Under the pieces are notes generated by a model. It did no database searches and was not told where the DNA came from. It saw only the letters and a program-made list of their open reading frames with translations. A program made the position numbers and the translations under genes. This document shows positions 13,659 to 28,298 of a DNA stretch of 64,000 nucleotides, one piece after another (within the stretch, counting starts at the first letter, position 1; every line of letters begins with the position of its first letter). This DNA comes from Siphonodentalium dalli (lineage: Eukaryota > Mollusca > Scaphopoda > Gadilida > Siphonodentaliidae), in assembly GCA_032622095.1 (NCBI GenBank), contig CP136069.1:9502036-9566035 (forward strand), read 5' to 3'.

Positions 13659-14021
13659 ACACTGTATTACTGTCACATCATTGGGAGTTATAGGTATAGA
13701 GTAGATAAACACACTGTATTACTGTCTCATCATTGGGAGTTATAGGTATAGAGTAGATAAACACACTGTATTACTGTCTCATCATTGGGAGTTATAGGTA
13801 TAGAGTAGATAAATACACTGTATTACTGTCACATCATTGGGAGTTATAGGTATAGAGTAGATAAACACACTGTATTACTGTCTCATCATTGGGAGGTATA
13901 GGTATAGAGTAGATACACACACTGTATTACTGTCTCATCATTGGGAGGTATAGGTATAGAGTAGATAAATACACTGTATTACTGTCACATCATTGGGAGT
14001 TATAGGTATAGAGTAGATAAA
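13659..14021. repeat. 363-bp block, copy of 9609-9971
   Basis: Identical to the upstream block, with the C48/G28 unit at 13869. It is followed directly by the 300-bp tandem duplication at 14025, so the segment 13.66-14.62 kb records at least two successive events. Confidence 0.85.
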
Positions 14022-14024
14022 CAC

Positions 14025-14624
14025 ACTGTATTACTGTCACATCATTGGGAGTTATAGGTATAGAGTAGATACATACACTGTATTACTGTCTCATCATTGG
14101 GAGTTATAGGTATAGAGTAGATAAACACACTGTATTACTGTCACATCATTGGGAGTTATAGGTATAGAGTAGATAAACACACTGTATTACTGTCACATCA
14201 TTGGGAGGTATAGGTATAGAGTAGATAAACACACTGTATTACTGTCACATCATTGGGAGGTATAGAGTAGATAAATACACTGTATTACTGTCTCATCATT
14301 GGGAGGTATAGCATAGATAAACACACTGTATTACTGTCTCATCATTGGGAGTTATAGGTATAGAGTAGATACATACACTGTATTACTGTCTCATCATTGG
14401 GAGTTATAGGTATAGAGTAGATAAACACACTGTATTACTGTCACATCATTGGGAGTTATAGGTATAGAGTAGATAAACACACTGTATTACTGTCACATCA
14501 TTGGGAGGTATAGGTATAGAGTAGATAAACACACTGTATTACTGTCACATCATTGGGAGGTATAGAGTAGATAAATACACTGTATTACTGTCACATCATT
14601 GGGAGGTATAGCATAGATAAACAC
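14025..14624. repeat. 300-bp six-unit tandem duplication with short units
   Basis: The two copies, 14025-14324 and 14325-14624, each contain four 52-bp and two 46-bp units. Each has a C48+T50 unit first, an AGTAG 46-mer fifth and a CATAG 46-mer sixth. They differ only at position 15 of the first unit (A at 14039, T at 14339) and of the sixth unit (T at 14293, A at 14593). Confidence 0.92.
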
Positions 14625-15040
14625 ACTGTATTACTGTCTCATCATTAGGAGTTATAGGTATAGAGTAGATAAATACACTGTATTACTGTCTCATCATTGG
14701 GAGGTATAGGTATAGAGTAGATACATACACTGTATTACTGTCACATCATTGGGAGTTATAGGTATAGAGTAGATAAACACACTGTATTACTGTCTCATCA
14801 TTGGGAGGTATAGGTATAGAGTAGATACATACACTGTATTACTGTCTCATCATTGGGAGTTATAGGTATAGAGTAGATAAACACACTGTATTACTGTCTC
14901 ATCATTGGGAGTTATAGGTATAGAGTAGATAAATACACTGTATTACTGTCACATCATTGGGAGTTATAGGTATAGAGTAGATAAATACACTGTATTACTG
15001 TCACATCATTGGGAGGTATAGGTATAGAGTAGATAAATAC

Positions 15041-16230
15041 ACTGTATTACTGTCTCATCATTGGGAGTTATAGGTATAGAGTAGATAAACACACTGTATT
15101 ACTGTCTCATCATTGGGAGTTATAGGTATAGAGTAGATACATACACTGTATTACTGTCTCATCATTGGGAGTTATAGGTATAGAGTAGATAAACACACTG
15201 TATTACTGTCTCATCATTGGGAGGTATAGGTATAGAGTAGATACATACACTGTATTACTGTCTCATCATTGGGAGTTATAGGTATAGAGTAGATAAATAC
15301 ACTGTATTACTGTCTCATCATTGGGAGGTATAGGTATAGAGTAGATAAATACACTGTATTACTGTCTCATCATTGGGAGGTATAGGTATAGAGTAGATAA
15401 ATACACTGTATTACTGTCTCATCATTGGGAGTTATAGGTATAGAGTAGATAAACACACTGTATTACTGTCTCATCATTGGGAGTTATAGGTATAGAGTAG
15501 ATAAATACACTGTATTACTGTCTCATCATTGGGAGTTATAGGTATAGTGTAGATAAACACACTGTATTACTGTCTCATCATTGGGAGTTATAGGTATAGA
15601 GTAGATAAATACACTGTATTACTGTCTCATCATTGGGAGGTATAGGTATAGAGTAGATAAATACACTGTATTACTGTCTCATCATTGGGAGGTATAGGTA
15701 TAGAGTAGATAAACACACTGTATTACTGTCTCATCATTGGGAGTTATAGGTATAGAGTAGATAAATACACTGTATTACTGTCTCATCATTGGGAGGTATA
15801 GGTATAGAGTAGATAAACACACTGTATTACTGTCTCATCATTGGGAGTTATAGGTATAGAGTAGATAAACACACTGTATTACTGTCTCATCATTGGGAGT
15901 TATAGGTATAGAGTAGATAAATACACTGTATTACTGTCTCATCATTGGGAGTTATAGGTATAGAGTAGATAAACACACTGTATTACTGTCTCATCATTGG
16001 GAGGTATAGGTATAGAGTAGATAAATACACTGTATTACTGTCTCATCATTGGGAGTTATAGGTATAGTGTAGATAAATACACTGTATTACTGTCTCATCA
16101 TTGGGAGTTATAGGTATAGAGTAGATAAATACACTGTATTACTGTCTCATCATTGGGAGGTATAGCGTAGATAAACACACTGTATTACTGTCTCATCATT
16201 GGGAGTTATAGGTATAGAGTAGATAAATAC
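15041..16230. repeat. T15 island: 23 consecutive T15 units
   Basis: Every unit here has TCTC at the position-15 site, although A15 makes up about a third of units elsewhere (17 of 49 in 9195-11736). The island continues with one A15 break (unit 16231) to about 16.8 kb. Four of the seven GTGTAG units I found lie in or next to it (15509, 16029, 16283, 16751). Bases 15559-15869 are repeated at 16385-16695 (311 bp, lag 826). Confidence 0.85.
16133..16178. repeat. 46-bp unit with CGTAG
   Basis: A solitary short unit carrying the CpG-containing allele, inside the T15 island (T15, G28, C50). Confidence 0.9.
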
Positions 16231-19200
16231 ACTGTATTACTGTCACATCATTGGGAGTTATAGGTATAGAGTAGATACACACACTGTATTACTGTCTCAT
16301 CATTGGGAGTTATAGGTATAGTGTAGATAAATACACTGTATTACTGTCTCATCATTGGGAGGTATAGGTATAGAGTAGATAAATACACTGTATTACTGTC
16401 TCATCATTGGGAGTTATAGGTATAGAGTAGATAAATACACTGTATTACTGTCTCATCATTGGGAGGTATAGGTATAGAGTAGATAAATACACTGTATTAC
16501 TGTCTCATCATTGGGAGGTATAGGTATAGAGTAGATAAACACACTGTATTACTGTCTCATCATTGGGAGTTATAGGTATAGAGTAGATAAATACACTGTA
16601 TTACTGTCTCATCATTGGGAGGTATAGGTATAGAGTAGATAAACACACTGTATTACTGTCTCATCATTGGGAGTTATAGGTATAGAGTAGATAAATACAC
16701 TGTATTACTGTCTCATCATTGGGAGTTATAGGTATAGAGTAGATAAACACACTGTATTACTGTCTCATCATTGGGAGTTATAGGTATAGTGTAGATAAAT
16801 ACACTGTATTACTGTCACATCATTGGGAGTTATAGGTATAGAGTAGATAAATACACTGTATTACTGTCTCATCATTGGGAGGTATAGGTATAGAGTAGAT
16901 AAATACACTGTATTACTGTCTCATCATTGGGAGTTATAGGTATAGAGTAGATAAATACACTGTATTACTGTCTCATCATTGGGAGGTATAGGTATAGAGT
17001 AGATAAATACACTGTATTACTGTCACATCATTGGGAGTTATAGGTATAGAGTAGATAAACACACTGTATTACTGTCACATCATTGGGAGTTATAGGTATA
17101 GAGTAGATAAATACACTGTATTACTGTCTCATCATTGGGAGGTATAGGTATAGAGTAGATAAACACACTGTATTACTGTCTCATCATTGGGAGGTATAGG
17201 TATAGCGTAGATAAACACACTGTATTACTGTCTCATCATTGGGAGGTATAGGTATAGAGTAGATAAATACACTGTATTACTGTCACATCATTGGGAGTTA
17301 TAGGTATAGAGTAGATAAATACACTGTATTACTGTCTCATCATTGGGAGTTATAGGTATAGAGTAGATAAACACACTGTATTACTGTCACATCATTGGGA
17401 GTTATAGGTATAGAGTAGATAAACACACTGTATTACTGTCACATCATTGGGAGTTATAGGTATAGAGTAGATAAACACACTGTATTACTGTCTCATCATT
17501 GGGAGGTATAGGTATAGAGTAGATAAACACACTGTATTACTGTCACATCATTGGGAGGTATAGGTATAGAGTAGATAAACACACTGTATTACTGTCTCAT
17601 CATTGGGAGGTATAGGTATAGAGTAGATAAACACACTGTATTACTGTCACATCATTGGGAGTTATAGGTATAGAGTAGATAAACACACTGTATTACTGTC
17701 TCATCATTGGGAGGTATAGGTATAGAGTAGATACATACACTGTATTACTGTCTCATCATTGGGAGTTATAGGTATAGAGTAGATAAATACACTGTATTAC
17801 TGTCTCATCATTGGGAGGTATAGGTATAGAGTAGATAAATACACTGTATTACTGTCTCATCATTGGGAGTTATAGGTATAGAGTAGATAAACACACTGTA
17901 TTACTGTCTCATCATTGGGAGTTATAGGTATAGAGTAGATAAACACACTGTATTACTGTCACATCATTGGGAGTTATAGGTATAGAGTAGATAAATACAC
18001 TGTATTACTGTCTCATCATTGGGAGTTATAGGTATAGAGTAGATAAACACACTGTATTACTGTCACATCATTGGGAGTTATAGGTATAGAGTAGATAAAT
18101 ACACTGTATTACTGTCTCATCATTGGGAGTTATAGGTATAGAGTAGATAAACACACTGTATTACTGTCACATCATTGGGAGGTATAGGTATAGAGTAGAT
18201 AAACACACTGTATTACTGTCACATCATTGGGAGTTATAGGTATAGAGTAGATAAACACACTGTATTACTGTCACATCATTGGGAGGTATAGGTATAGAGT
18301 AGATAAACACACTGTATTACTGTCACATCATTGGGAGTTATAGGTATAGAGTAGATAAACACACTGTATTACTGTCTCATCATTGGGAGTTATAGGTATA
18401 GAGTAGATAAATACACTGTATTACTGTCACATCATTGGGAGTTATAGGTATAGAGTAGATAAACACACTGTATTACTGTCTCATCATTGGGAGTTATAGG
18501 TATAGAGTAGATAAACACACTGTATTACTGTCACATCATTGGGAGGTATAGGTATAGAGTAGATAAACACACTGTATTACTGTCTCATCATTGGGAGTTA
18601 TAGGTATAGAGTAGATAAATACACTGTATTACTGTCACATCATTGGGAGTTATAGGTATAGAGTAGATAAACACACTGTATTACTGTCTCATCATTGGGA
18701 GTTATAGGTATAGAGTAGATAAACACACTGTATTACTGTCTCATCATTGGGAGTTATAGGTATAGAGTAGATAAATACACTGTATTACTGTCTCATCATT
18801 GGGAGTTATAGGTATAGAGTAGATAAACACACTGTATTACTGTCTCATCATTGGGAGGTATAGGTATAGAGTAGATAAATACACTGTATTACTGTCTCAT
18901 CATTGGGAGTTATAGGTATAGAGTAGATAAATACACTGTATTACTGTCTCATCATTGGGAGTTATAGGTATAGAGTAGATAAACACACTGTATTACTGTC
19001 ACATCATTGGGAGTTATAGGTATAGAGTAGATAAACACACTGTATTACTGTCTCATCATTGGGAGGTATAGGTATAGAGTAGATAAATACACTGTATTAC
19101 TGTCACATCATTGGGAGGTATAGGTATAGAGTAGATAAATACACTGTATTACTGTCTCATCATTGGGAGTTATAGGTATAGAGTAGATAAACACACTGTA

Positions 19201-22200
19201 TTACTGTCTCATCATTAGGAGGTATAGGTATAGAGTAGATAAACACACTGTATTACTGTCTCATCATTGGGAGTTATAGGTATAGAGTAGATAAACACAC
19301 TGTATTACTGTCTCATCATTGGGAGGTATAGGTATAGAGTAGATAAACACACTGTATTACTGTCTCATCATTGGGAGTTATAGGTATAGAGTAGATAAAC
19401 ACACTGTATTACTGTCTCATCATTGGGAGGTATAGGTATAGAGTAGATAAATACACTGTATTACTGTCACATCATTGGGAGGTATAGGTATAGAGTAGAT
19501 AAACACACTGTATTACTGTCACATCATTGGGAGGTATAGGTATAGAGTAGATAAACACACTGTATTACTGTCACATCATTGGGAGTTATAGGTATAGAGT
19601 AGATAAATACACTGTATTACTGTCTCATCATTGGGAGTTATAGGTATAGAGTAGATAAATACACTGTATTACTGTCTCATCATTGGGAGGTATAGGTATA
19701 GAGTAGATAAACACACTGTATTACTGTCTCATCATTGGGAGGTATAGGTATAGAGTAGATAAATACACTGTATTACTGTCTCATCATTGGGAGTTATAGG
19801 TATAGAGTAGATAAATACACTGTATTACTGTCACATCATTGGGAGTTATAGGTATAGAGTAGATAAACACACTGTATTACTGTCTCATCATTGGGAGTTA
19901 TAGGTATAGAGTAGATAAACACACTGTATTACTGTCACATCATTGGGAGGTATAGGTATAGAGTAGATAAATACACTGTATTACTGTCACATCATTGGGA
20001 GGTATAGGTATAGAGTAGATAAACACACTGTATTACTGTCTCATCATTGGGAGGTATAGGTATAGAGTAGATAAATACACTGTATTACTGTCACATCATT
20101 GGGAGGTATAGGTATAGAGTAGATAAACACACTGTATTACTGTCTCATCATTGGGAGGTATAGGTATAGAGTAGATAAATACACTGTATTACTGTCACAT
20201 CATTGGGAGTTATAGGTATAGAGTAGATAAACACACTGTATTACTGTCACATCATTGGGAGGTATAGGTATAGAGTAGATAAACACACTGTATTACTGTC
20301 ACATCATTGGGAGTTATAGGTATAGAGTAGATAAACACACTGTATTACTGTCTCATCATTGGGAGGTATAGGTATAGAGTAGATAAATACACTGTATTAC
20401 TGTCTCATCATTGGGAGTTATAGGTATAGAGTAGATAAATACACTGTATTACTGTCTCATCATTGGGAGGTATAGGTATAGAGTAGATAAACACACTGTA
20501 TTACTGTCTCATCATTGGGAGGTATAGGTATAGAGTAGATAAATACACTGTATTACTGTCTCATCATTGGGAGGTATAGGTATAGCGTAGATAAACACAC
20601 TGTATTACTGTCTCATCATTGGGAGGTATAGGTATAGAGTAGATAAACACACTGTATTACTGTCACATCATTAGGAGGTATAGGTATAGAGTAGATAAAC
20701 ACACTGTATTACTGTCACATCATTGGGAGTTATAGGTATAGAGTAGATAAACACACTGTATTACTGTCACATCATTGGGAGTTATAGGTATAGAGTAGAT
20801 AAACACACTGTATTACTGTCTCATCATTGGGAGTTATAGGTATAGAGTAGATAAACACACTGTATTACTGTCTCATCATTGGGAGTTATAGGTATAGAGT
20901 AGATAAACACACTGTATTACTGTCTCATCATTGGGAGGTATAGGTATAGAGTAGATAAATACACTGTATTACTGTCACATCATTGGGAGGTATAGGTATA
21001 GAGTAGATAAACACACTGTATTACTGTCTCATCATTGGGAGGTATAGGTATAGAGTAGATAAATACACTGTATTACTGTCACATCATTGGGAGTTATAGG
21101 TATAGAGTAGATAAATACACTGTATTACTGTCTCATCATTGGGAGGTATAGGTATAGAGTAGATAAATACACTGTATTACTGTCTCATCATTGGGAGGTA
21201 TAGGTATAGAGTAGATAAATACACTGTATTACTGTCACATCATTGGGAGTTATAGGTATAGAGTAGATAAACACACTGTATTACTGTCTCATCATTGGGA
21301 GGTATAGGTATAGAGTAGATAAACACACTGTATTACTGTCTCATCATTGGGAGGTATAGGTATAGAGTAGATAAATACACTGTATTACTGTCTCATCATT
21401 GGGAGTTATAGGTATAGAGTAGATAAACACACTGTATTACTGTCTCATCATTGGGAGTTATAGGTATAGAGTAGATAAATACACTGTATTACTGTCACAT
21501 CATTGGGAGTTATAGGTATAGAGTAGATAAACACACTGTATTACTGTCTCATCATTGGGAGGTATAGGTATAGAGTAGATAAACACACTGTATTACTGTC
21601 TCATCATTGGGAGTTATAGGTATAGAGTAGATAAACACACTGTATTACTGTCACATCATTAGGAGGTATAGGTATAGAGTAGATAAACACACTGTATTAC
21701 TGTCTCATCATTGGGAGGTATAGGTATAGAGTAGATAAACACACTGTATTACTGTCACATCATTAGGAGGTATAGGTATAGCGTAGATAAACACACTGTA
21801 TTACTGTCTCATCATTGGGAGGTATAGGTATAGAGTAGATAAACACACTGTATTACTGTCTCATCATTGGGAGGTATAGGTATAGAGTAGATAAACACAC
21901 TGTATTACTGTCTCATCATTGGGAGTTATAGGTATAGAGTAGATAAATACACTGTATTACTGTCTCATCATTGGGAGTTATAGGTATAGAGTAGATAAAT
22001 ACACTGTATTACTGTCACATCATTGGGAGGTATAGGTATAGAGTAGATAAATACACTGTATTACTGTCACATCATTGGGAGTTATAGGTATAGAGTAGAT
22101 AAACACACTGTATTACTGTCACATCATTGGGAGTTATAGGTATAGAGTAGATAAACACACTGTATTACTGTCACATCATTGGGAGTTATAGGTATAGAGT

Positions 22201-22574
22201 AGATAAATACACTGTATTACTGTCTCATCATTGGGAGTTATAGGTATAGAGTAGATAAACACACTGTATTACTGTCTCATCATTGGGAGTTATAGGTATA
22301 GAGTAGATAAACACACTGTATTACTGTCTCATCATTGGGAGTTATAGGTATAGAGTAGATAAACACACTGTATTACTGTCACATCATTGGGAGTTATAGG
22401 TATAGAGTAGATAAATACACTGTATTACTGTCTCATCATTGGGAGTTATAGGTATAGAGTAGATAAACACACTGTATTACTGTCTCATCATTGGGAGGTA
22501 TAGGTATAGAGTAGATAAATACACTGTATTACTGTCTCATCATTGGGAGTTATAGGTATAGAGTAGATAAATAC

Positions 22575-22758
22575 ACTGTATTACTGTCACATCATTGGGA
22601 GTTATAGCGTAGATAAATACACTGTATTACTGTCACATCATTGGGAGGTATAGCGTAGATAAATACACTGTATTACTGTCACATCATTGGGAGTTATAGC
22701 GTAGATAAATACACTGTATTACTGTCTCATCATTGGGAGGTATAGCGTAGATAAATAC
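22575..22758. repeat. Four consecutive 46-bp CGTAG units
   Basis: Four short units in a row (22575, 22621, 22667, 22713), all with CGTAG and T50, differ only at sites 15 and 28. This is the longest uninterrupted run of short units in the window, a local spread of one short-unit lineage. Each carries a CpG, so this is also a local CpG peak. Confidence 0.95.
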
Positions 22759-23257
22759 ACTGTATTACTGTCACATCATTGGGAGTTATAGGTATAGCAT
22801 AGATAAACACACTGTATTACTGTCTCATCATTGGGAGTTATAGGTATAGAGTAGATAAACACACTGTATTACTGTCTCATCATTGGGAGTTATAGGTATA
22901 GAGTAGATAAATACACTGTATTACTGTCACATCATTGGGAGTTATAGCGTAGATAAACACACTGTATTACTGTCTCATCATTGGGAGTTATAGGTATAGC
23001 GTAGATAAATACACTGTATTACTGTCACATCATTGGGAGTTATAGCGTAGATAAATACACTGTATTACTGTCTCATCATTGGGAGGTATAGCGTAGATAA
23101 ATACACTGTATTACTGTCACATCATTGGGAGTTATAGGTATAGCATAGATAAACACACTGTATTACTGTCTCATCATTGGGAGTTATAGGTATAGAGTAG
23201 ATAAACACACTGTATTACTGTCTCATCATTGGGAGTTATAGGTATAGAGTAGATAAA
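22667..23257. repeat. 346-bp duplication in the CGTAG cluster
   Basis: Bases 22667-22911 are identical to 23013-23257 (245 bp, lag 346). Each copy reads 46, 46, then a 52-bp CATAG unit (22759 and 23105), then two ordinary units. Two further units, 22915 (46 bp) and 22961 (52 bp, CGTAG), lie between the copies. Confidence 0.9.
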
Positions 23258-25102
23258 CACACTGTATTACTGTCACATCATTGGGAGTTATAGGTATAGA
23301 GTAGATAAATACACTGTATTACTGTCTCATCATTGGGAGTTATAGGTATAGAGTAGATAAACACACTGTATTACTGTCTCATCATTGGGAGGTATAGGTA
23401 TAGAGTAGATAAATACACTGTATTACTGTCTCATCATTGGGAGTTATAGGTATAGAGTAGATAAATACACTGTATTACTGTCACATCATTGGGAGTTATA
23501 GGTATAGAGTAGATAAACACACTGTATTACTGTCTCATCATTGGGAGGTATAGGTATAGAGTAGATAAATACACTGTATTACTGTCTCATCATTGGGAGG
23601 TATAGGTATAGAGTAGATAAATACACTGTATTACTGTCACATCATAGGGAGGTATAGGTATAGAGTAGATAAATACACTGTATTACTGTCACATCATTGG
23701 GAGTTATAGGTATAGAGTAGATAAACACACTGTATTACTGTCACATCATTGGTAGTTATAGGTATAGAGTAGATAAATACACTGTATTACTGTCACATCA
23801 TTGGGAGTTATAGGTATAGAGTAGATAAATACACTGTATTACTGTCACATCATTGGGAGTTATAGGTATAGAGTAGATAAACACACTGTATTACTGTCAC
23901 ATCATTGGGAGTTATAGCATAGATAAATACACTGTATTACTGTCTCATCATTGGGAGTTATAGGTATAGAGTAGATAAATACACTGTATTACTGTCTCAT
24001 CATTGGGAGTTATAGGTATAGAGTAGATAAACACACTGTATTACTGTCTCATCATTGGGAGTTATAGGTATAGAGTAGATACACACACTGTATTACTGTC
24101 ACATCATTGGGAGTTATAGGTATAGAGTAGATACACACACTGTATTACTGTCACATCATTGGGAGTTATAGGTATAGAGTAGATAAACACACTGTATTAC
24201 TGTCTCATCATTGGGAGTTATAGGTATAGAGTAGATAAACACACTGTATTACTGTCTCATCATTGGGAGGTATAGGTATAGAGTAGATAAATACACTGTA
24301 TTACTGTCACATCATTGGGAGGTATAGGTATAGAGTAGATAAACACACTGTATTACTGTCACATCATTGGGAGGTATAGGTATAGAGTAGATAAATACAC
24401 TGTATTACTGTCTCATCATTGGGAGTTATAGGTATAGAGTAGATAAATACACTGTATTACTGTCACATCATTGGGAGGTATAGGTATAGAGTAGATAAAC
24501 ACACTGTATTACTGTCTCATCATTGGGAGTTATAGGTATAGAGTAGATAAACACACTGTATTACTGTCACATCATTAGGAGGTATAGGTATAGAGTAGAT
24601 AAACACACTGTATTACTGTCTCATCATTGGGAGTTATAGGTATAGAGTAGATAAACACACTGTATTACTGTCACATCATTGGGAGTTATAGGTATAGAGT
24701 AGATAAACACACTGTATTACTGTCTCATCATTGGGAGTTATAGGTATAGAGTAGATAAATACACTGTATTACTGTCACATCATTGGGAGGTATAGGTATA
24801 GAGTAGATAAACACACTGTATTACTGTCTCATCATTGGGAGTTATAGGTATAGAGTAGATAAACACACTGTATTACTGTCTCATCATTGGGAGTTATAGG
24901 TATAGAGTAGATAAACACACTGTATTACTGTCTCATCATTGGGAGTTATAGGTATAGAGTAGATAAATACACTGTATTACTGTCACATCATTGGGAGGTA
25001 TAGGTATAGAGTAGATAAACACACTGTATTACTGTCTCATCATTGGGAGGTATAGGTATAGAGTAGATAAACACACTGTATTACTGTCACATCATTGGGA
25101 GT

Positions 25103-25200
25103 TATAGGTATAGAGTAGATAAACACACTGTATTACTGTCACATCATTGGGAGGTATAGGTATAGCGTAGATAAACACACTATATTACTGTCTCATCATT
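25103..25200. repeat. Rare two-unit haplotype shared with 54893-54990
   Basis: A GCGTAG unit (25127) is followed by a unit whose position 4 is A (25182; TATATT instead of TGTATT). I found A4 only three times (264, 25182, 54972), and twice it follows an A15-G28-CGTAG-C50 unit. The 98 bp are identical to 54893-54990, 29,790 bp away. Confidence 0.85.
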
Positions 25201-28200
25201 GGGAGGTATAGGTATAGAGTAGATAAATACACTGTATTACTGTCTCATCATTGGGAGTTATAGGTATAGAGTAGATAAACACACTGTATTACTGTCACAT
25301 CATTGGGAGTTATACGTATAGAGTAGATAAACACACTGTATTACTGTCTCATCATTGGGAGTTATAGGTATAGAGTAGATAAACACACTGTATTACTGTC
25401 TCATCATTGGGAGGTATAGGTATAGAGTAGATAAACACACTGTATTACTGTCACATCATTGGGAGTTATAGGTATAGAGTAGATAAATACACTGTATTAC
25501 TGTCTCATCATTGGGAGGTATAGGTATAGAGTAGATAAATACACTGTATTACTGTCACATCATTGGGAGGTATAGGTATAGAGTAGATAAATACACTGTA
25601 TTACTGTCTCATCATTGGGAGTTATAGGTATAGAGTAGATAAATACACTGTATTACTGTCTCATCATTGGGAGGTATAGGTATAGAGTAGATAAACACAC
25701 TGTATTACTGTCACATCATTAGGAGGTATAGGTATAGAGTAGATAAATACACTGTATTACTGTCTCATCATTGGGAGGTATAGGTATAGAGTAGATAAAT
25801 ACACTGTATTACTGTCTCATCATTGGGAGGTATAGGTATAGAGTAGATAAATACACTGTATTACTGTCACATCATTGGGAGTTATAGGTATAGAGTAGAT
25901 AAACACACTGTATTACTGTCTCATCATTGGGAGTTATAGGTATAGAGTAGATAAACACACTGTATTACTGTCTCATCATTGGGAGGTATAGGTATAGAGT
26001 AGATAAACACACTGTATTACTGTCACATCATTGGGAGTTATAGGTATAGAGTAGATAAACACACTGTATTACTGTCTCATCATTGGGAGTTATAGGTATA
26101 GAGTAGATAAATACACTGTATTACTGTCTCATCATTGGGAGTTATACGTATAGAGTAGATAAATACACTGTATTACTGTCTCATCATTGGGAGTTATAGG
26201 TATAGAGTAGATAAATACACTGTATTACTGTCACATCATTGGGAGGTATAGGTATAGCATAGATAAATACACTGTATTACTGTCTCATCATTAGGAGGTA
26301 TAGGTATAGAGTAGATAAACACACTGTATTACTGTCTCATCATTGGGAGTTATAGGTATAGAGTAGATAAACACACTGTATTACTGTCTCATCATTGGGA
26401 GGTATAGGTATAGAGTAGATAAACACACTGTATTACTGTCACATCATTGGGAGTTATAGGTATAGAGTAGATAAATACACTGTATTACTGTCACATCATT
26501 GGGAGTTATAGGTATAGAGTAGATAAATACACTGTATTACTGTCACATCATTAGGAGGTATAGGTATAGAGTAGATAAACACACTGTATTACTGTCTCAT
26601 CATTGGGAGTTATAGGTATAGAGTAGATAAATACACTGTATTACTGTCTCATCATTGGGAGTTATAGGTATAGAGTAGATAAACACACTGTATTACTGTC
26701 TCATCATTGGGAGTTATAGGTATAGAGTAGATAAACACACTGTATTACTGTCACATCATTGGGAGTTATAGGTATAGAGTAGATAAACACACTGTATTAC
26801 TGTCACATCATTGGGAGTTATAGGTATAGAGTAGATAAATACACTGTATTACTGTCACATCATTGGGAGTTATAGGTATAGAGTAGATAAACACACTGTA
26901 TTACTGTCTCATCATTGGGAGTTATAGGTATAGAGTAGATAAATACACTGTATTACTGTCACATCATTGGGAGTTATAGGTATAGAGTAGATAAACACAC
27001 TGTATTACTGTCTCATCATTGGGAGTTATAGGTATAGAGTAGATAAACACACTGTATTACTGTCTCATCATTGGGAGTTATAGGTATAGAGTAGATAAAT
27101 ACACTGTATTACTGTCTCATCATTGGGAGGTATAGGTATAGAGTAGATAAACACACTGTATTACTGTCTCATCATTGGGAGGTATAGGTATAGAGTAGAT
27201 AAACACACTGTATTACTGTCTCATCATTAGGAGGTATAGGTATAGAGTAGATAAATACACTGTATTACTGTCTCATCATTAGGAGTTATAGGTATAGAGT
27301 AGATAAATACACTGTATTACTGTCTCATCATTGGGAGTTATAGGTATAGAGTAGATAAACACACTGTATTACTGTCACATCATTGGGAGGTATAGGTATA
27401 GAGTAGATAAACACACTGTATTACTGTCTCATCATTGGGAGTTATAGGTATAGAGTAGATAAACACACTGTATTACTGTCTCATCATTGGGAGGTATAGG
27501 TATAGAGTAGATAAATACACTGTATTACTGTCACATCATTGGGAGTTATAGGTATAGAGTAGATAAATACACTGTATTACTGTCTCATCATTGGGAGTTA
27601 TAGGTATAGAGTAGATAAATACACTGTATTACTGTCTCATCATTGGGAGTTATAGGTATAGAGTAGATAAACACACTGTATTACTGTCTCATCATTGGGA
27701 GTTATAGGTATAGAGTAGATAAATACACTGTATTACTGTCTCATCATTGGGAGTTATAGGTATAGAGTAGATAAACACACTGTATTACTGTCACATCATT
27801 GGGAGTTATAGGTATAGAGTAGATAAATACACTGTATTACTGTCACATCATTAGGAGGTATAGGTATAGAGTAGATAAACACACTGTATTACTGTCTCAT
27901 CATTGGGAGGTATAGGTATAGAGTAGATAAATACACTGTATTACTGTCTCATCATAGGGAGTTATAGGTATAGAGTAGATAAACACACTGTATTACTGTC
28001 TCATCATTGGGAGTTATAGGTATAGAGTAGATAAACACACTGTATTACTGTCTCATCATTGGGAGTTATAGGTATAGAGTAGATAAATACACTGTATTAC
28101 TGTCTCATCATTGGGAGTTATAGGTATAGAGTAGATAAACACACTGTATTACTGTCTCATCATTGGGAGTTATAGGTATAGAGTAGATAAATACACTGTA

Positions 28201-28298
28201 TTACTGTCACATCATTGGGAGTTATAGGTATAGAGTAGATAAACACACTGTATTACTGTCTCATCATTAGGAGTTATAGGTATAGAGTAGATAAACAC

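Noticed and set aside
12725..24138. Paired C48 units at 12725, 13297 and 24035 as a long-range duplication
   Set aside because: The pair (T15-C48 then A15-C48) recurs three times, but flanking units match over at most one more unit. The evidence is too short to call a duplication.
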